Assembly (NCBI RefSeq): GCF_003852425.1 | Contig: NZ_QAJN01000021.1 | Span: forward strand, 1-64,000 | DNA: 64,000 nucleotides | Origin: Paucibacter sp. KBW04 | Lineage (GTDB): Bacteria > Pseudomonadota > Gammaproteobacteria > Burkholderiales > Burkholderiaceae_C | Direction: 5' to 3' | Part shown: piece by piece, positions 1 to 8,663 of the stretch | How positions within the stretch are numbered: the stretch's first letter is position 1 | How the letters are laid out: every line of letters begins with the position of its first letter | Notes under the pieces: generated by a model | What the model saw: the letters and a program-made list of their open reading frames with translations, nothing else | What the model was told of the DNA's origin: nothing | Databases searched by the model: none | Translations under genes and position numbers: made by a program

Positions 1-22
1 TCGTCAGGCTAATATCAAAGTC

Positions 23-55
23 AAAACCCCTAGCTCGCAAGAGTTGGGGGTTTTT
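23..55. terminator. Bidirectional hairpin terminator
   Basis: An AAAACCCC arm pairs with a GGGGTTTT arm. Inside is a second small stem, CTC/GAG, closed by a GCAA tetraloop. T-runs follow on both strands. It lies downstream of the leftward gene that ends at 88 and may also end a rightward gene outside the window. Confidence 0.7.
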
Positions 56-87
56 GCATTGGGGATTCGAATTTGGATGCCTCTGGC

Positions 88-717
88 TTACGGTCTTGAG
101 TCGGGGCTTAAATTCCAGCGGCCTAATTCTTCATAACGGTGCTTGCCGGTGTGGCTGTGGATCAGGCTGAAGTGTTGGACTAGGAAGCGGATCGGGCGAA
201 TTGCCTCTTCCGCGACGCGGTGATGACGGCTGTAAAGCAGAGTCATATGCGGAGTTCCGCGAGGATGGTTTGAAAAGCCATGTTGAATCAGAGCCCGCAC
301 CAAGTCGCAGCGGAAGTTGGTGAAGGGGCTTTCTCGTTTTGTGTCGCTGAGTACAAAGGCGCCGTTGCGCTGAAGGCTCAAGGCGTGATCGAGTTCGACT
401 TCAAAGCTCTGGGCTTGAACTCGGGCCGCAACTTGGACTGCAGTTTCAATATGTTCGTCTGGGATGAGATCGGCATAGTTACCCAGCATGTGCAAGGTGA
501 TGTGTAGGCGCTCGGCTTCGATCAACCCTTCGGTCAATCGATGCTGCTGACGCAGGCCTTCCGCCCGCAGATGAATACGCTCGGCCTCCTCCGCAGCTGG
601 GAAGATGGCGAAGAACAATTTGTGTTTGAAGCCCTGCGTTCCCTGTGGCTTGACGACAGGCGGCATGGCTCGTGGTGCCTCTGGGGCAAAGCCAGGCAGA
701 TTGAGCTGCGTGGGCAT
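88..717 (-). CDS. thpR: RNA 2',3'-cyclic phosphodiesterase (2H / 2'-5' RNA ligase family)
   Basis: This 209-residue cytoplasmic protein belongs to the 2H phosphoesterase superfamily, whose bacterial members hydrolyse 2',3'-cyclic phosphate RNA ends and can join 2'-5' linkages in vitro. The two diagnostic HxT motifs are visible: HITLHML near residue 72 and HMTLLYS near residue 157. The N-terminal 30 residues are low-complexity and rich in Pro; the fold starts at KLFFAIFP. Length is a little above the usual 175-190 because of that tail. It starts 22 bases after the metallo-hydrolase stop, so it is probably the last gene of a fadD-MBL-thpR operon. Family assignment is firm; the biological RNA substrate is not known. 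Confidence 0.85.
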   Translation of the reverse strand: MPTQLNLPGFAPEAPRAMPPVVKPQGTQGFKHKLFFAIFPAAEEAERIHLRAEGLRQQHRLTEGLIEAERLHITLHMLGNYADLIPDEHIETAVQVAARVQAQSFEVELDHALSLQRNGAFVLSDTKRESPFTNFRCDLVRALIQHGFSNHPRGTPHMTLLYSRHHRVAEEAIRPIRFLVQHFSLIHSHTGKHRYEELGRWNLSPDSRP

Positions 718-739
718 GGTTTTGTGCTTCGCTTGAGGA

Positions 740-1708
740 TCAGTGGGCGGAGAGCTCCATTTCCGGGCTCATCTTCAATGCACCGTGATGGGCCAATTCT
801 GTCAGTAATTCTTTTGTCCAGGCTTGTGCGTCGACTTGAGCAAAGTAGGCGCGCCACATGGCCAGGTGCACCGGGGTTTTGAGCAGCGATTCCACAAAAT
901 TGGCCTGCGGCTGTGGGCCCACTTCCAGCAAGCGAAACATGATCAAGGCCTTGGCCGCATGGCGGGCGTGGCGCTCGGGGTTTTGTCTGAAATAGTCCAG
1001 CTTCTTGCGCGCTCTTTGCAAGGCACCGGCAAGATCGCTGAACGCCGGGCCGTGGCCAGGGACGACCAAGCGTACTGGCAGCGTGTCGATCAGATTGAGG
1101 CTGGCCTCGACCTCGGCAAATCCCCGCTCGGTCTCCAAGCCCTCACCCGTGATGGCGGGGAACACGATGCCGAAGCCATGTTCCCAGAGGGCATCGGCCG
1201 AGACCAGGATGCCGGATTCGGGCTCAAACAAGATGATGGAATGTGGGTCATGTCCCGGGGCGGCCAGCACCTGCCATTGGCGCCCACCTTGCTTAATGAG
1301 TGTGCCTGGCCGGAGGACATGGTCGGGCTTGAAACGTGGGCAGCTTTGGCCGGTGGACTCGTAGCTGAGTGTCTGTTGATCCCATGCCAGGGCCGCATCA
1401 AATTCTCCCGGCGGGATGGCGATCTCGCAGCCAAAATGCTGGCTCAGCAAGGCGTTGCCGCCACAGTGGTCGGAATGCAGGTGAGTGTTGACTATCAGTC
1501 GCAAGCTCGGCATTCGCTGGGAGATCAAGGCATGTCGAACCAAGGCCAGGGTTTGCGCTTGATGGCTGCCGTAGCCGCTGTCCACCAGGACAGCGCCTTG
1601 GTTCTCGTCATGCAGCAGCAGGGAGTTGGAGGACAACCAGCCGCGCTCCAGCAGAGTGATGTCAGGTGGAAGCAAGCCCGCTTGGCTTGCGCTTGGAAGG
1701 TGGTTCAT
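740..1708 (-). CDS. MBL-fold metallo-hydrolase
   Basis: A 322-residue soluble metallo-beta-lactamase-fold hydrolase. The zinc-binding HxHxDH motif is present as HLHSDHCGG near residue 97, a later ligand histidine sits in AAPGHDPHS, and a third in VVPGHGPAF. The C-terminal ~90 residues form an alpha-helical extension like that of the LACTB2/RNase-Z-like hydrolase groups. Its start lies 5 bases after the fadD stop, so the two are co-transcribed. The substrate cannot be read from sequence; a thioester or a lactone is plausible given the acyl-CoA ligase next door, but that is inference. Confidence 0.8.
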   Translation of the reverse strand: MNHLPSASQAGLLPPDITLLERGWLSSNSLLLHDENQGAVLVDSGYGSHQAQTLALVRHALISQRMPSLRLIVNTHLHSDHCGGNALLSQHFGCEIAIPPGEFDAALAWDQQTLSYESTGQSCPRFKPDHVLRPGTLIKQGGRQWQVLAAPGHDPHSIILFEPESGILVSADALWEHGFGIVFPAITGEGLETERGFAEVEASLNLIDTLPVRLVVPGHGPAFSDLAGALQRARKKLDYFRQNPERHARHAAKALIMFRLLEVGPQPQANFVESLLKTPVHLAMWRAYFAQVDAQAWTKELLTELAHHGALKMSPEMELSAH

Positions 1709-1713
1709 TCGGC

Positions 1714-3459
1714 TCAGCTGCTACGCAACTCGCGCCGCAAGATCTTGCCCACATTGCTCTTGGGTAACTCGTCGCGGAACTCGATGTACTTGGGGCGTTT
1801 GTAGGCGGTCAGCTGATCATGGCAGTAAGCACTGAGGTCTTCCTCGGCCAGGGCGGGGTCGCTTTTCACCACGAAGAGCTTGACGGCCTCGCCGGAGCGG
1901 GCGTCGGGCACGCCCACCGCCGCGCATTCCAGGACGCCCGGGTGCAGGCTGACGACCTGTTCGATCTCGGTGGGGTAGACGTTGAAGCCCGAGACCAGAA
2001 TCATGTCTTTCTTGCGGTCGACGATGCGCACATAGCCTTGGGCGTCCATGATTCCGATGTCGCCGCTCTTAAAAAAACCGTCCGCGTCCATCACCAGGTC
2101 GGTCTCATCCGGTCGGTTCCAGTAGCCCGCCATCACCTGGGGGCCGCGAATGCAGATTTCGCCCCGCTCGCCCAGGGCCACATCATGGCCATCGTCATCG
2201 CGGATGGCGATCTCGGTCGAGGGCATGGGCAAGCCGATGGAGCCATTGAAGGTCTTCAGATCCAAGCGGTTGATGGTGGCCACCGGCGAGGTTTCAGACA
2301 GGCCATACCCTTCCACCACCGGGCAGCCGGTGATGCGCAGCCACTTCTCGGCCGTGGCCTGCTGCACGGCCATGCCGCCGCCGTTGGAGATCAGCAGTTC
2401 ACTGAAATCCAAACGTGCAAACTGAGCGTCATTGGCCAGGGCGTTGAACAAGGTGTTCACGGCCGGGAAGATATGGACCTTGTGGCTTTGCAGGGTGCGG
2501 ACGAAACCCGGGATGTCCCGCGGGTTAGGGATCAGCAGATTCATCATGCCCAGCCGGGCGCCGAGCATATAGCAGGCCGTCAGAGCGAAGATGTGATACA
2601 GGGGCAGGGCGCAGACGGTGGTCAGGGGCTTGTCGCCCAGGTCTTTGAGCGTGGGCGCGAACCAGGCTTCGCTTTGCAAGATATTCGCCACCACATTGCT
2701 GTGCAACAGTGTGGCCCCTTTGGAGACGCCGGTGGTGCCGCCGGTGTACTGCAGGAAGGCGACGTCCTTGGGCCCCAGCGCCACCTTCTTGAAGCTGAGG
2801 TCGCGTCCCTTTTCTACGGCCTTGTTGAAGCGGGTGACGCTGCGGCCGCCGTCCAGGGGCAGGCGGAACTCCGGCACCATCTTCTTCACATGGCGAACGG
2901 CGAAGTTCACCAGCGGGCCGCGCCACCAGCTCAGTTGATCGCCTAGCGAGGCCAGCACGACGTGGCGGACCTGAGTCTGCGCAATGACCTCTGCCAAGGT
3001 AGCGGCGAAGTTCTCCAGCACGATGATGGCTTCGGCGCCCGAGTCCTTCAACTGATGGGCCAACTCGCGTGGGGTGTAGAGCGGATTGGCGTTGACCACG
3101 ATGAAGCCCGCTCGCAGGATGGCGGCAATCGCCACCATGTACTGCAAGACATTGGGCATCATGATGGCCACCCGCGCCCCCTTGGCCAGACCTTGGTTTT
3201 GCAGCCAGGCGCCCAGGGCCCGGGACTGCTCATCAACCTGGCCAAAGCTCAGTCGTTGGCCCATGCATTCCGCTGCATCTCTTGCTGCGTACTTGTGGAA
3301 GGATTCTTCCAACAAGTCCACCAAAGAGCCATAAACCTTGACGTCGATTTCAGCGGCCACGCCAGGCGGGTAGCTCTGCAACCAGGGTTTGGATGCCGAG
3401 CTCCTCGTTTGCGGACTTGCCTTGGCTTCAGCCAGGATCGCTTCAGTGTGCTGCACCAT
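1714..3459 (-). CDS. fadD: Long-chain fatty-acid--CoA ligase
   Basis: An ANL-superfamily acyl-CoA synthetase of about 581 residues, which activates fatty acids with ATP and CoA at the inner membrane for beta-oxidation. Seen: the FadD-type N-terminus WLQSYPPGVAAEID, the P-loop-like YTGGTTGVSKGA, the adenylation motif GYGLSETSP, and the FACS region DGFFKSGDIG followed by a C-terminal domain with the catalytic Lys in SNVGKILRREL. Length matches FadD (about 560). The start is uncertain. The ATG at 3459 has GGAGG only one base upstream, a TTG lies in frame at 3471, and a GTG at 3456 would give better spacing. It is the first gene of an operon with the metallo-hydrolase and thpR. Confidence 0.9.
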   Translation of the reverse strand: MVQHTEAILAEAKASPQTRSSASKPWLQSYPPGVAAEIDVKVYGSLVDLLEESFHKYAARDAAECMGQRLSFGQVDEQSRALGAWLQNQGLAKGARVAIMMPNVLQYMVAIAAILRAGFIVVNANPLYTPRELAHQLKDSGAEAIIVLENFAATLAEVIAQTQVRHVVLASLGDQLSWWRGPLVNFAVRHVKKMVPEFRLPLDGGRSVTRFNKAVEKGRDLSFKKVALGPKDVAFLQYTGGTTGVSKGATLLHSNVVANILQSEAWFAPTLKDLGDKPLTTVCALPLYHIFALTACYMLGARLGMMNLLIPNPRDIPGFVRTLQSHKVHIFPAVNTLFNALANDAQFARLDFSELLISNGGGMAVQQATAEKWLRITGCPVVEGYGLSETSPVATINRLDLKTFNGSIGLPMPSTEIAIRDDDGHDVALGERGEICIRGPQVMAGYWNRPDETDLVMDADGFFKSGDIGIMDAQGYVRIVDRKKDMILVSGFNVYPTEIEQVVSLHPGVLECAAVGVPDARSGEAVKLFVVKSDPALAEEDLSAYCHDQLTAYKRPKYIEFRDELPKSNVGKILRRELRSS

Positions 3460-3534
3460 GCCTCCGATCAATTGCTTGTTCAGTCAATGGCGAAGCCATC
3501 TGCGGGCATGGTGGCCGGGCAGGCCTGGTGATGG

Positions 3535-4278
3535 CTAGGGTAATTGCCCTAGGGGTTCGTCACCTGCGGGACAGGGTGTGCTCGCCAATCTGGCCAAGGC
3601 CTCCGGCGCGAACAAGGCTTGTGCGAGCTGCGTCTCGCGCTGCTGAATCGTCTGCAGAAACTCCTGCGCACCCTTCATCGCCTTGAAGGTGTCGAAGCCG
3701 GTTTCGAGGAAGTTTTGTAACTCCGGCAGGCCGGCCGCCGTGGCCGGGCCCCGCATCATGCGCAGGGCTTGGCGCAGCAGGGGCTTGCGGGTCAGGTGTT
3801 CCAGCGATGCGCCGACATCCAGCGTTAGTTCGATCTGTCGCATGCGGCCCTCGGCCTCGCCGCAGGCCTGCCAGGCTTGTGCGTAATGCAGTGGGTTCAG
3901 CAACTCACTGCCTAGCAGCTGGGCCATGCGGGTATCCAGCTTTTCGGACAGGGCGTGCAGATGGGCCAGCTTGGCGACCGTGCTCACCACCTCGCTAGGG
4001 AAGATGCGAACCAAGGCCGGCACCACGCGGGCAAATTGCGCGTCGCGGCGGCTGAAATCGCCGGGCCCGTACAACTCCTGTAAGAAGAAGCGGGTGGCTT
4101 GAGCGTAGCGGGCGTTGGCCAGCAGGTCGGCATAGGTCTTGGAAAAGCGTTGCTGCTGGTAGCGTTTCAGGGCCTCCACCCGTGCCGCCAGCAAGGGCTG
4201 GCACTCACGCAGGCTGCGCTGCCGCTCGACCTCTTGCAGCTGGGTCAATATGCCGTCGGCAGAAACGTCTAAATCCAT
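3535..4278 (-). CDS. Conserved hypothetical protein
   Basis: A 247-residue, mostly alpha-helical cytoplasmic protein with no signal peptide or membrane segment. It has a stretch typical of a betaproteobacterial family of unknown function: FFLQELYGPGDFSRRD near residue 65, followed by VVPALVRIFPSEVVSTV. No catalytic motif is recognisable. It is divergent from the lipase gene at 4334 (55-base gap) and lies upstream of fadD in the same direction with a 75-base gap, so it may belong to the fadD transcription unit. Function unknown. Confidence 0.7.
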   Translation of the reverse strand: MDLDVSADGILTQLQEVERQRSLRECQPLLAARVEALKRYQQQRFSKTYADLLANARYAQATRFFLQELYGPGDFSRRDAQFARVVPALVRIFPSEVVSTVAKLAHLHALSEKLDTRMAQLLGSELLNPLHYAQAWQACGEAEGRMRQIELTLDVGASLEHLTRKPLLRQALRMMRGPATAAGLPELQNFLETGFDTFKAMKGAQEFLQTIQQRETQLAQALFAPEALARLASTPCPAGDEPLGQLP

Positions 4279-4333
4279 GGCATTGGCGTCAAAGTGATCA
4301 ATCCATTGTGCCCGGCCCTTCTACACTGCCCGC

Positions 4334-5242
4334 ATGAACGCGTGGATGCTTAGAGTGCAGCTCTTGCTGCGGGTGCTTCTCAGTGGGGCTTTGCTTGCTC
4401 ATTTCTGGCTGCAGGGCCGGCCGGGTCTGGGCGGCTTGCTGGCCTTGCTGCTGTTTTTCGCCTATCCCATTTTGCTGCTGCCCAACTTCATGGCTCTGCG
4501 CTGGATCAACGCCGGCACGGGCTACTTGCCGCGGTGGTCTCAACTCATGCGCGCCTGGTGGCGGGAGGTGCCGGTCAGCGAACAGGTGCTGTCCTGGCAG
4601 CTGCCTTTTGCCGAGCATGCGGTGCCCGACTTCCTCCCCTCAAACGCTGCGCCTCGGCACGGTGTCTTGCTGGTGCATGGTTTTGCCTGCAACCGCGGTC
4701 TGTGGGCGCCCTGGATGCGTCGTTTGCAGGCGGAGGGCCATCCCTGCATGGCGCTGAGCCTGGAGCCGCTGTTCGGTTCCATCGACCACTATGCGGATCC
4801 CATCGAGGCCGCCGTTCAGCGCCTCAATGCTGCTTGTGGCGGCCGTCCTCCCATCCTGGTGGGGCACAGCATGGGCGGCATGGCGATTCGGGCCTGGTGT
4901 CGGCGTTACGGTGCGCCGGGCCGGGTGCGGCGTGTGATGACCTTGGGCACACCGCATGGTGGCACCTTGCTGGCCCAATTCTCGCCAGCGACCAACGCCC
5001 GTCAGATGCGGCCGGGCAGCCGCTGGCTGCGCGAGCTGGCCGCGCAGGAGGCTGCCGACTTTGGCGCTCAGTTTGATTGTTACTTAAGCCGCTGTGACCA
5101 GATGGTGTGCCCGGCCCAGACGGCCGTGCTGCCGGGATCAAAAGCCATCGAGTTGCCGTCCATCGGCCACTTGGCCATGGTGTTTGAGCCCCGGGTCTTG
5201 AGTGATCTCTTGCAGCATTTGCGCGAGGCCGACGCGCCATAA
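4334..5242 (+). CDS. Alpha/beta hydrolase, triacylglycerol-lipase-like, membrane-anchored
   Basis: A 302-residue alpha/beta hydrolase. Two hydrophobic segments at residues 7-60 suggest an N-terminal membrane anchor. The oxyanion-hole region reads LLVHGFACNRGLW near residue 112, the nucleophile elbow is GHSMGG near residue 177, and LGTPHGG follows, as in bacterial lipases and esterases. The catalytic His is likely in SIGHLAMVF near residue 277 and an acid in between. It converges with hppD on a shared hairpin. Probably an ester hydrolase facing the periplasm or membrane; the natural substrate is unknown. Confidence 0.8.
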   Translation: MNAWMLRVQLLLRVLLSGALLAHFWLQGRPGLGGLLALLLFFAYPILLLPNFMALRWINAGTGYLPRWSQLMRAWWREVPVSEQVLSWQLPFAEHAVPDFLPSNAAPRHGVLLVHGFACNRGLWAPWMRRLQAEGHPCMALSLEPLFGSIDHYADPIEAAVQRLNAACGGRPPILVGHSMGGMAIRAWCRRYGAPGRVRRVMTLGTPHGGTLLAQFSPATNARQMRPGSRWLRELAAQEAADFGAQFDCYLSRCDQMVCPAQTAVLPGSKAIELPSIGHLAMVFEPRVLSDLLQHLREADAP

Positions 5243-5277
5243 AAAAACGCCCTGAGCGCGGCGCGCGGCAGGGCGTT
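5241..5277 (-). terminator. Rho-independent terminator of hppD
   Basis: The arms AACGCCCTG (5246-5254) and CAGGGCGTT (5269-5277) form a 9-bp stem with a GC-rich loop. On the minus strand a run of seven T follows directly. This fits a strong terminator 22 bases after the hppD stop. On the plus strand no T-run follows, so it serves the convergent lipase gene less well. Confidence 0.85.
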
Positions 5278-5299
5278 GATTGAGAAGCCGAGCGAGGGC

Positions 5300-6430
5300 T
5301 TAGGCCTTCTCGTCCTCCTTCAAAACACCGCGGCGGATCTGGTCCAGCTCGATGCTTTCGAACAAGGCTTTGAAATTGCCTTCGCCAAAGCCCTCGTTGC
5401 CTTTGCGCTGGATCAGCTCGAAGAAGATGGGGCCGATCACTTCCTTGGTGAAGATCTGCAGCAGCAATTCATTCGGGGCGTCCAGATGGGCGGCGCCGTC
5501 GATCAGGATGCGCAGGCGGCGCAGCTCGTCCACCGGCTCGCCGTGGCCGGGCAGGCGCTTGTCGATCAGGTCGAAATAGGTGTCGATGGTGTCTTGGAAC
5601 ACCACGCCCGTGGCCTTCATGCCTTCAACGGTGCTGTAGATGTGGTCGGTGCCCAGGGCCACGTGCTGGATGCCCTCGCCGCTGTACAGATGCAGGTACT
5701 CGGCGATCTGGCTCTTGTCGTCGCTGCTCTCGTTGATGGGGATGCGGATCTTGCCGCAGGGGCTGGTCATGGCCTTGCTCTTCAGGCCGGTCAGCTTGCC
5801 TTCGATGTCGAAGTAGCGCACCTCGCGGAAGTTGAACAGGCGCTCGTAGAACTCGGCCCACTCCTTCATACGACCGCGGAAGACGTTGTGCGTCAGGTGG
5901 TCGATATAGGTCAGGCCGTGGCCCACCGGGTTGGCATCCACGGCCTTACCGTCGGCGCCCAGCAAGGGCACGAAGTCCACGTCATAGATGCTGATATTGC
6001 CGATGGCGCCTTGCGGGGCCTCGTCCTTGCCCTGCCAGCGGTCCACAAAGTAGATCAGCGAGTCGCCGATGCCCTTGATGGCCGGGATGTTCAGCTCCAT
6101 TGGGCCGGCCTTGTTGTCAAAGCCCCAGGCACCCAGTTCCAGGGCGCGCTTGTAGGCCTGAGCGGCGTCCTTGACGCGGAAGGCGATGGCGCAGATCGAG
6201 GGGCCATGCAGGCGCGCGAAGCGTTGAGCGAAGGAGTCGGCCTCGGCGTTGATGATGAAGTTCACACCGCCTTGGCGATAGAGCGTCACGTTCTTGTGGC
6301 GGTGCTTGGCCACGGCGGAAAAACCCATGGTTTCAAACAGCTTGCCCAGTTCGGCGGGGTTGGGGGCGGCGAATTCGATGAACTCGAAACCGTCGGTGCC
6401 CATGGGGTTGTCCCAAGGTGTGAATGGCAT
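5300..6430 (-). CDS. hppD: 4-hydroxyphenylpyruvate dioxygenase
   Basis: A non-haem Fe(II) dioxygenase that converts 4-hydroxyphenylpyruvate to homogentisate in tyrosine catabolism. The C-terminal vicinal-oxygen-chelate half carries the iron ligands: His178 in DHLTHNV, a second His in GIQHVALGT, and Glu in FFELIQR. The C-terminal signature GFGEGNFKALFESIE is also present. The chosen ATG gives 376 residues, has GGAGA six bases upstream, and starts the family-typical MPFTPWDNPMGTDGFEF. A frame extension to 6496 is not needed. It is divergent from an Lrp-type gene, a common pairing in Burkholderiales, and is probably controlled by that regulator. Confidence 0.95.
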   Translation of the reverse strand: MPFTPWDNPMGTDGFEFIEFAAPNPAELGKLFETMGFSAVAKHRHKNVTLYRQGGVNFIINAEADSFAQRFARLHGPSICAIAFRVKDAAQAYKRALELGAWGFDNKAGPMELNIPAIKGIGDSLIYFVDRWQGKDEAPQGAIGNISIYDVDFVPLLGADGKAVDANPVGHGLTYIDHLTHNVFRGRMKEWAEFYERLFNFREVRYFDIEGKLTGLKSKAMTSPCGKIRIPINESSDDKSQIAEYLHLYSGEGIQHVALGTDHIYSTVEGMKATGVVFQDTIDTYFDLIDKRLPGHGEPVDELRRLRILIDGAAHLDAPNELLLQIFTKEVIGPIFFELIQRKGNEGFGEGNFKALFESIELDQIRRGVLKEDEKA

Positions 6431-6484
6431 GTCTTGTCTCCGTTGGAAGTCTTGCGATAGGTCAAGACTGTAGAGCTTTGGGGG

Positions 6485-6540
6485 CGCAGGATTCATGCGA
6501 TCTCTGGCGCCAGCCTGCGTGGCCGCGCAGGAATCCTGCG
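6485..6540. promoter_or_regulatory. Candidate Lrp/AsnC operator pair
   Basis: A perfect 15-base palindrome, CGCAGGAATCCTGCG, lies at 6526-6540, and a diverged copy, CGCAGGATTCATGCG, at 6485-6499. Their centres are 41 bases apart, about four helical turns, so both would face the same side of the DNA. That spacing and the 15-base length suit an Lrp-family octamer. They sit between hppD and the Lrp gene. Inferred; no binding data. Confidence 0.5.
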
Positions 6541-6552
6541 AGAATCTTTGCT

Positions 6553-7035
6553 ATGGGAAGTGAAACACAGCTCGATACCATTGATCGGCGCATTTTGAGG
6601 GCGTTGCAGATAGATGGCCGCGTGACCTACGACGCGCTGGCCGCTCAGGTCAATCTCTCGGCCTCGGCCGTGCTGCGGCGGGTGCGGCGCTTGGAGGAGT
6701 CGGGCGTCATTTCGGCCTATGTGGCCCTGGTGCCGGCCGAGCAGGTCGGCCTGGGCCTGACGGCTTACATCAATGTGCGGCTGGAAAAGCACACCGAGAG
6801 CCACAAGCGCAACCCCATGGACTTGTTCCGCGTCGCCGTGCAGACTTGGCCCGAGGTGGTCGAGTGCGCGGCTCTGACGGGGGAGATGGACTATCTGCTG
6901 CGGGTGGTGGTGCAGGACATGGCCCACTACGCCCGCTTCATCACCGAGACCCTGCTCAAACACCCCAGCGTGCAGGACTGCAAGACCAGCTTTGTGCTGG
7001 AGCGGCTGAAGAACACGACGGCCGTGCCGGTCTAG
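6553..7035 (+). CDS. Lrp/AsnC family transcriptional regulator
   Basis: A 160-residue Lrp/AsnC regulator. Residues 5-65 form the winged HTH (LDTIDRRILRALQIDGRVTY, then LSASAVLRRVRRLEESGVI), and residues 70-150 the RAM ligand-binding and oligomerisation domain with the typical VVECAALTGEMDYLLRV. The ATG at 6553 fits family length; the frame stays open upstream to 6424 but that part overlaps the hppD leader. The divergent position next to hppD suggests it controls tyrosine or 4-hydroxyphenylpyruvate catabolism, perhaps with an aromatic amino or keto acid as effector (inference). Confidence 0.9.
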   Translation: MGSETQLDTIDRRILRALQIDGRVTYDALAAQVNLSASAVLRRVRRLEESGVISAYVALVPAEQVGLGLTAYINVRLEKHTESHKRNPMDLFRVAVQTWPEVVECAALTGEMDYLLRVVVQDMAHYARFITETLLKHPSVQDCKTSFVLERLKNTTAVPV

Positions 7036-7050
7036 ATTCCGGTGTAAAGG

Positions 7051-7656
7051 CTAGCGCTTGCGCAGCACCACGGCCAACTCGGCCCAGCCACGCTCATGGC
7101 CTTGGGCCGTATAGGGCGGCGCGGGCCAATCCCATAATTCGGAGGGAAACAGCGCGCGCATGGCGTTGATGTCGCAGTGGTAGGGCGGGCCTTCGACCAC
7201 ACCCTGCTCGGCGCTCTCGCGCCGCGCCTGCATGAACAAGGCCAGCAGCAGGCCACCGGGTTTGAGCCAGCGGTGAATCTGCTGGGCATAGCGTTGCCAG
7301 TGATCGGGGTGCAAGGCGCACAAGCAGGTCTGCTCGTAGACGATGTCTTGGGGCGCGGGGCTTTGCCACTGCAGCACATCGGCCAGCTCGACCCGGCCGG
7401 GCAGAGCGCCCAGATTGGCGCGCGCCAGCTCGACGGCTGCCGGCGTGTAGTCCAGCCCCAGGGCAGCGATGCCCGCTTGGCCCAGCGCCACCAACTCATG
7501 GCCGCGCCCGCAGCCGGGCACCAACACCTGGGCCTGCGGCGGAATCAGGCCTGCCGCCAGCCAGAGCTGCAATTGCGGGTGGGCGCTGCCGCGGTCCCAG
7601 GGCGTTTGCCCGGACGTGAATTTCTCTTGCCAGAACTGGGTGCTGGGGCCGGCCAT
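7051..7656 (-). CDS. SAM-dependent methyltransferase, thiopurine methyltransferase family
   Basis: A 201-residue class I methyltransferase of the TPMT family. Seen: the N-terminal FWQEKFTSGQTPWDRG, the SAM-binding VLVPGCGRGHEL (a PGCGxG loop), the acidic GLDYTPAAVE, and the late motif WLKPGGLLLALF. The ATG at 7656 has GAGG five bases upstream; an ATG at 7689 would add 11 residues. Family members methylate thiols, selenols or, in bacteria, tellurite and selenite species; which applies here cannot be told. It converges with the Lrp gene and has no obvious operon partner. Confidence 0.85.
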   Translation of the reverse strand: MAGPSTQFWQEKFTSGQTPWDRGSAHPQLQLWLAAGLIPPQAQVLVPGCGRGHELVALGQAGIAALGLDYTPAAVELARANLGALPGRVELADVLQWQSPAPQDIVYEQTCLCALHPDHWQRYAQQIHRWLKPGGLLLALFMQARRESAEQGVVEGPPYHCDINAMRALFPSELWDWPAPPYTAQGHERGWAELAVVLRKR

Positions 7657-7705
7657 GTTTGCCTCGGTCAATAGCGTTGAAGTGCGCAAGTGTCGCCGCT
7701 ATGCC

Positions 7706-8539
7706 TCAGGTCTGCAGGCGGCGCAGCACATCGCGCAGGCTCAAGAGATTGTTCACCACATAAGGCATATCGTTCAGCCCATCGAGAAAGCCGCGCATAT
7801 AGGCGATCAAGGCATAGGCCGCGCCGGCGCTGAAGGCGGGCGAGTGGGTGAAGTCCCAGAGCATCAGGGCCAGGGCCGCCACGCTGGCGCCCTCGGTGAT
7901 GGCCCAAACACCGGCCTGGCCGTCCGAAAGCGCCACCCGCCAACGCCGCAGCAGGGCGAAGTGTCGGTTCAGGCGCGGCGCTTGCGCGCTGGCCAGGGCA
8001 TCGACCTCACGCTCGATCTGGCCGTTCAAAGCGCGTTGCAGGCGGGCTGCCTTGCGGCCGTTCCAGTAGTTGGCCGCGCCCATGGGCAGCAAGACGCAGG
8101 CCGCGATCCAGCCCGCCTCTCTGTCATAGCCAAACACCATCACCAGGGAACCGATCACCGCCAGCAGGTTTTGCGCGATGGCCGGCAACTCGTCTTCGAA
8201 GAAGTCCACCACCTCGCGCGCCAGGCCCACACGGCCGGCGACGCGGCTGAGACTCTCGCCGCGTTCCGACTGATCCATGGCCGTGTGCTGCGCCAGCTCG
8301 GCGTAGATGCCGGTGAACACGCGGGTGTCGTAGCACTGGCGGGCCCAGCCGAGGAAGAGCTGGGCGAGCCAGACCACAAGCAGGGTCAGCAAACCCCAGG
8401 GGGAGCGTGCCAGCAGCTCGTCGATGGCCAGGCCGGTGAGCGCGGGCAGGGCGAGCAGACAGGCCTTCTCGGCCACGGTCAGGCCATAGCTCAGGCTGAT
8501 GCTGCCGCGATGGGCGCGGAAAATTTGACTCGGTCGCAT
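7706..8539 (-). CDS. ABC transporter six-TM domain protein without ATPase domain
   Basis: A 277-residue inner-membrane protein resembling the ABC_membrane_3 group: an ABC exporter membrane domain with no nucleotide-binding domain. The sequence shows the N-terminal SLSYGLTVAEKACLLALP, several hydrophobic segments (about residues 20-70, 120-160, 205-245), and a family-like ending LLSLRDVLRRL. There is no Walker A, signature or Walker B motif, and no ATPase gene adjacent. It may be a non-transport membrane protein or partner with an ATPase elsewhere. Function unknown. Confidence 0.7.
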   Translation of the reverse strand: MRPSQIFRAHRGSISLSYGLTVAEKACLLALPALTGLAIDELLARSPWGLLTLLVVWLAQLFLGWARQCYDTRVFTGIYAELAQHTAMDQSERGESLSRVAGRVGLAREVVDFFEDELPAIAQNLLAVIGSLVMVFGYDREAGWIAACVLLPMGAANYWNGRKAARLQRALNGQIEREVDALASAQAPRLNRHFALLRRWRVALSDGQAGVWAITEGASVAALALMLWDFTHSPAFSAGAAYALIAYMRGFLDGLNDMPYVVNNLLSLRDVLRRLQT

Positions 8540-8663
8540 GGCAAGTTCTGGGGTGAATGCCGGGCCTGGGCAAAGAGCCAGGCGGGCTGGCGCTGGCCTG
8601 GCCGATGTGGGGCCAGAGCCAAGCGCTTTGAGGGATGGGCGGCGGAGCGGGTGAAACGCGAGC

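Noticed and set aside
6431-6496. N-terminal extension of hppD by 22 codons
   Set aside because: The family start MPFTPWDN at 6430 has a good RBS, and the extension would overlap the divergent regulatory region.
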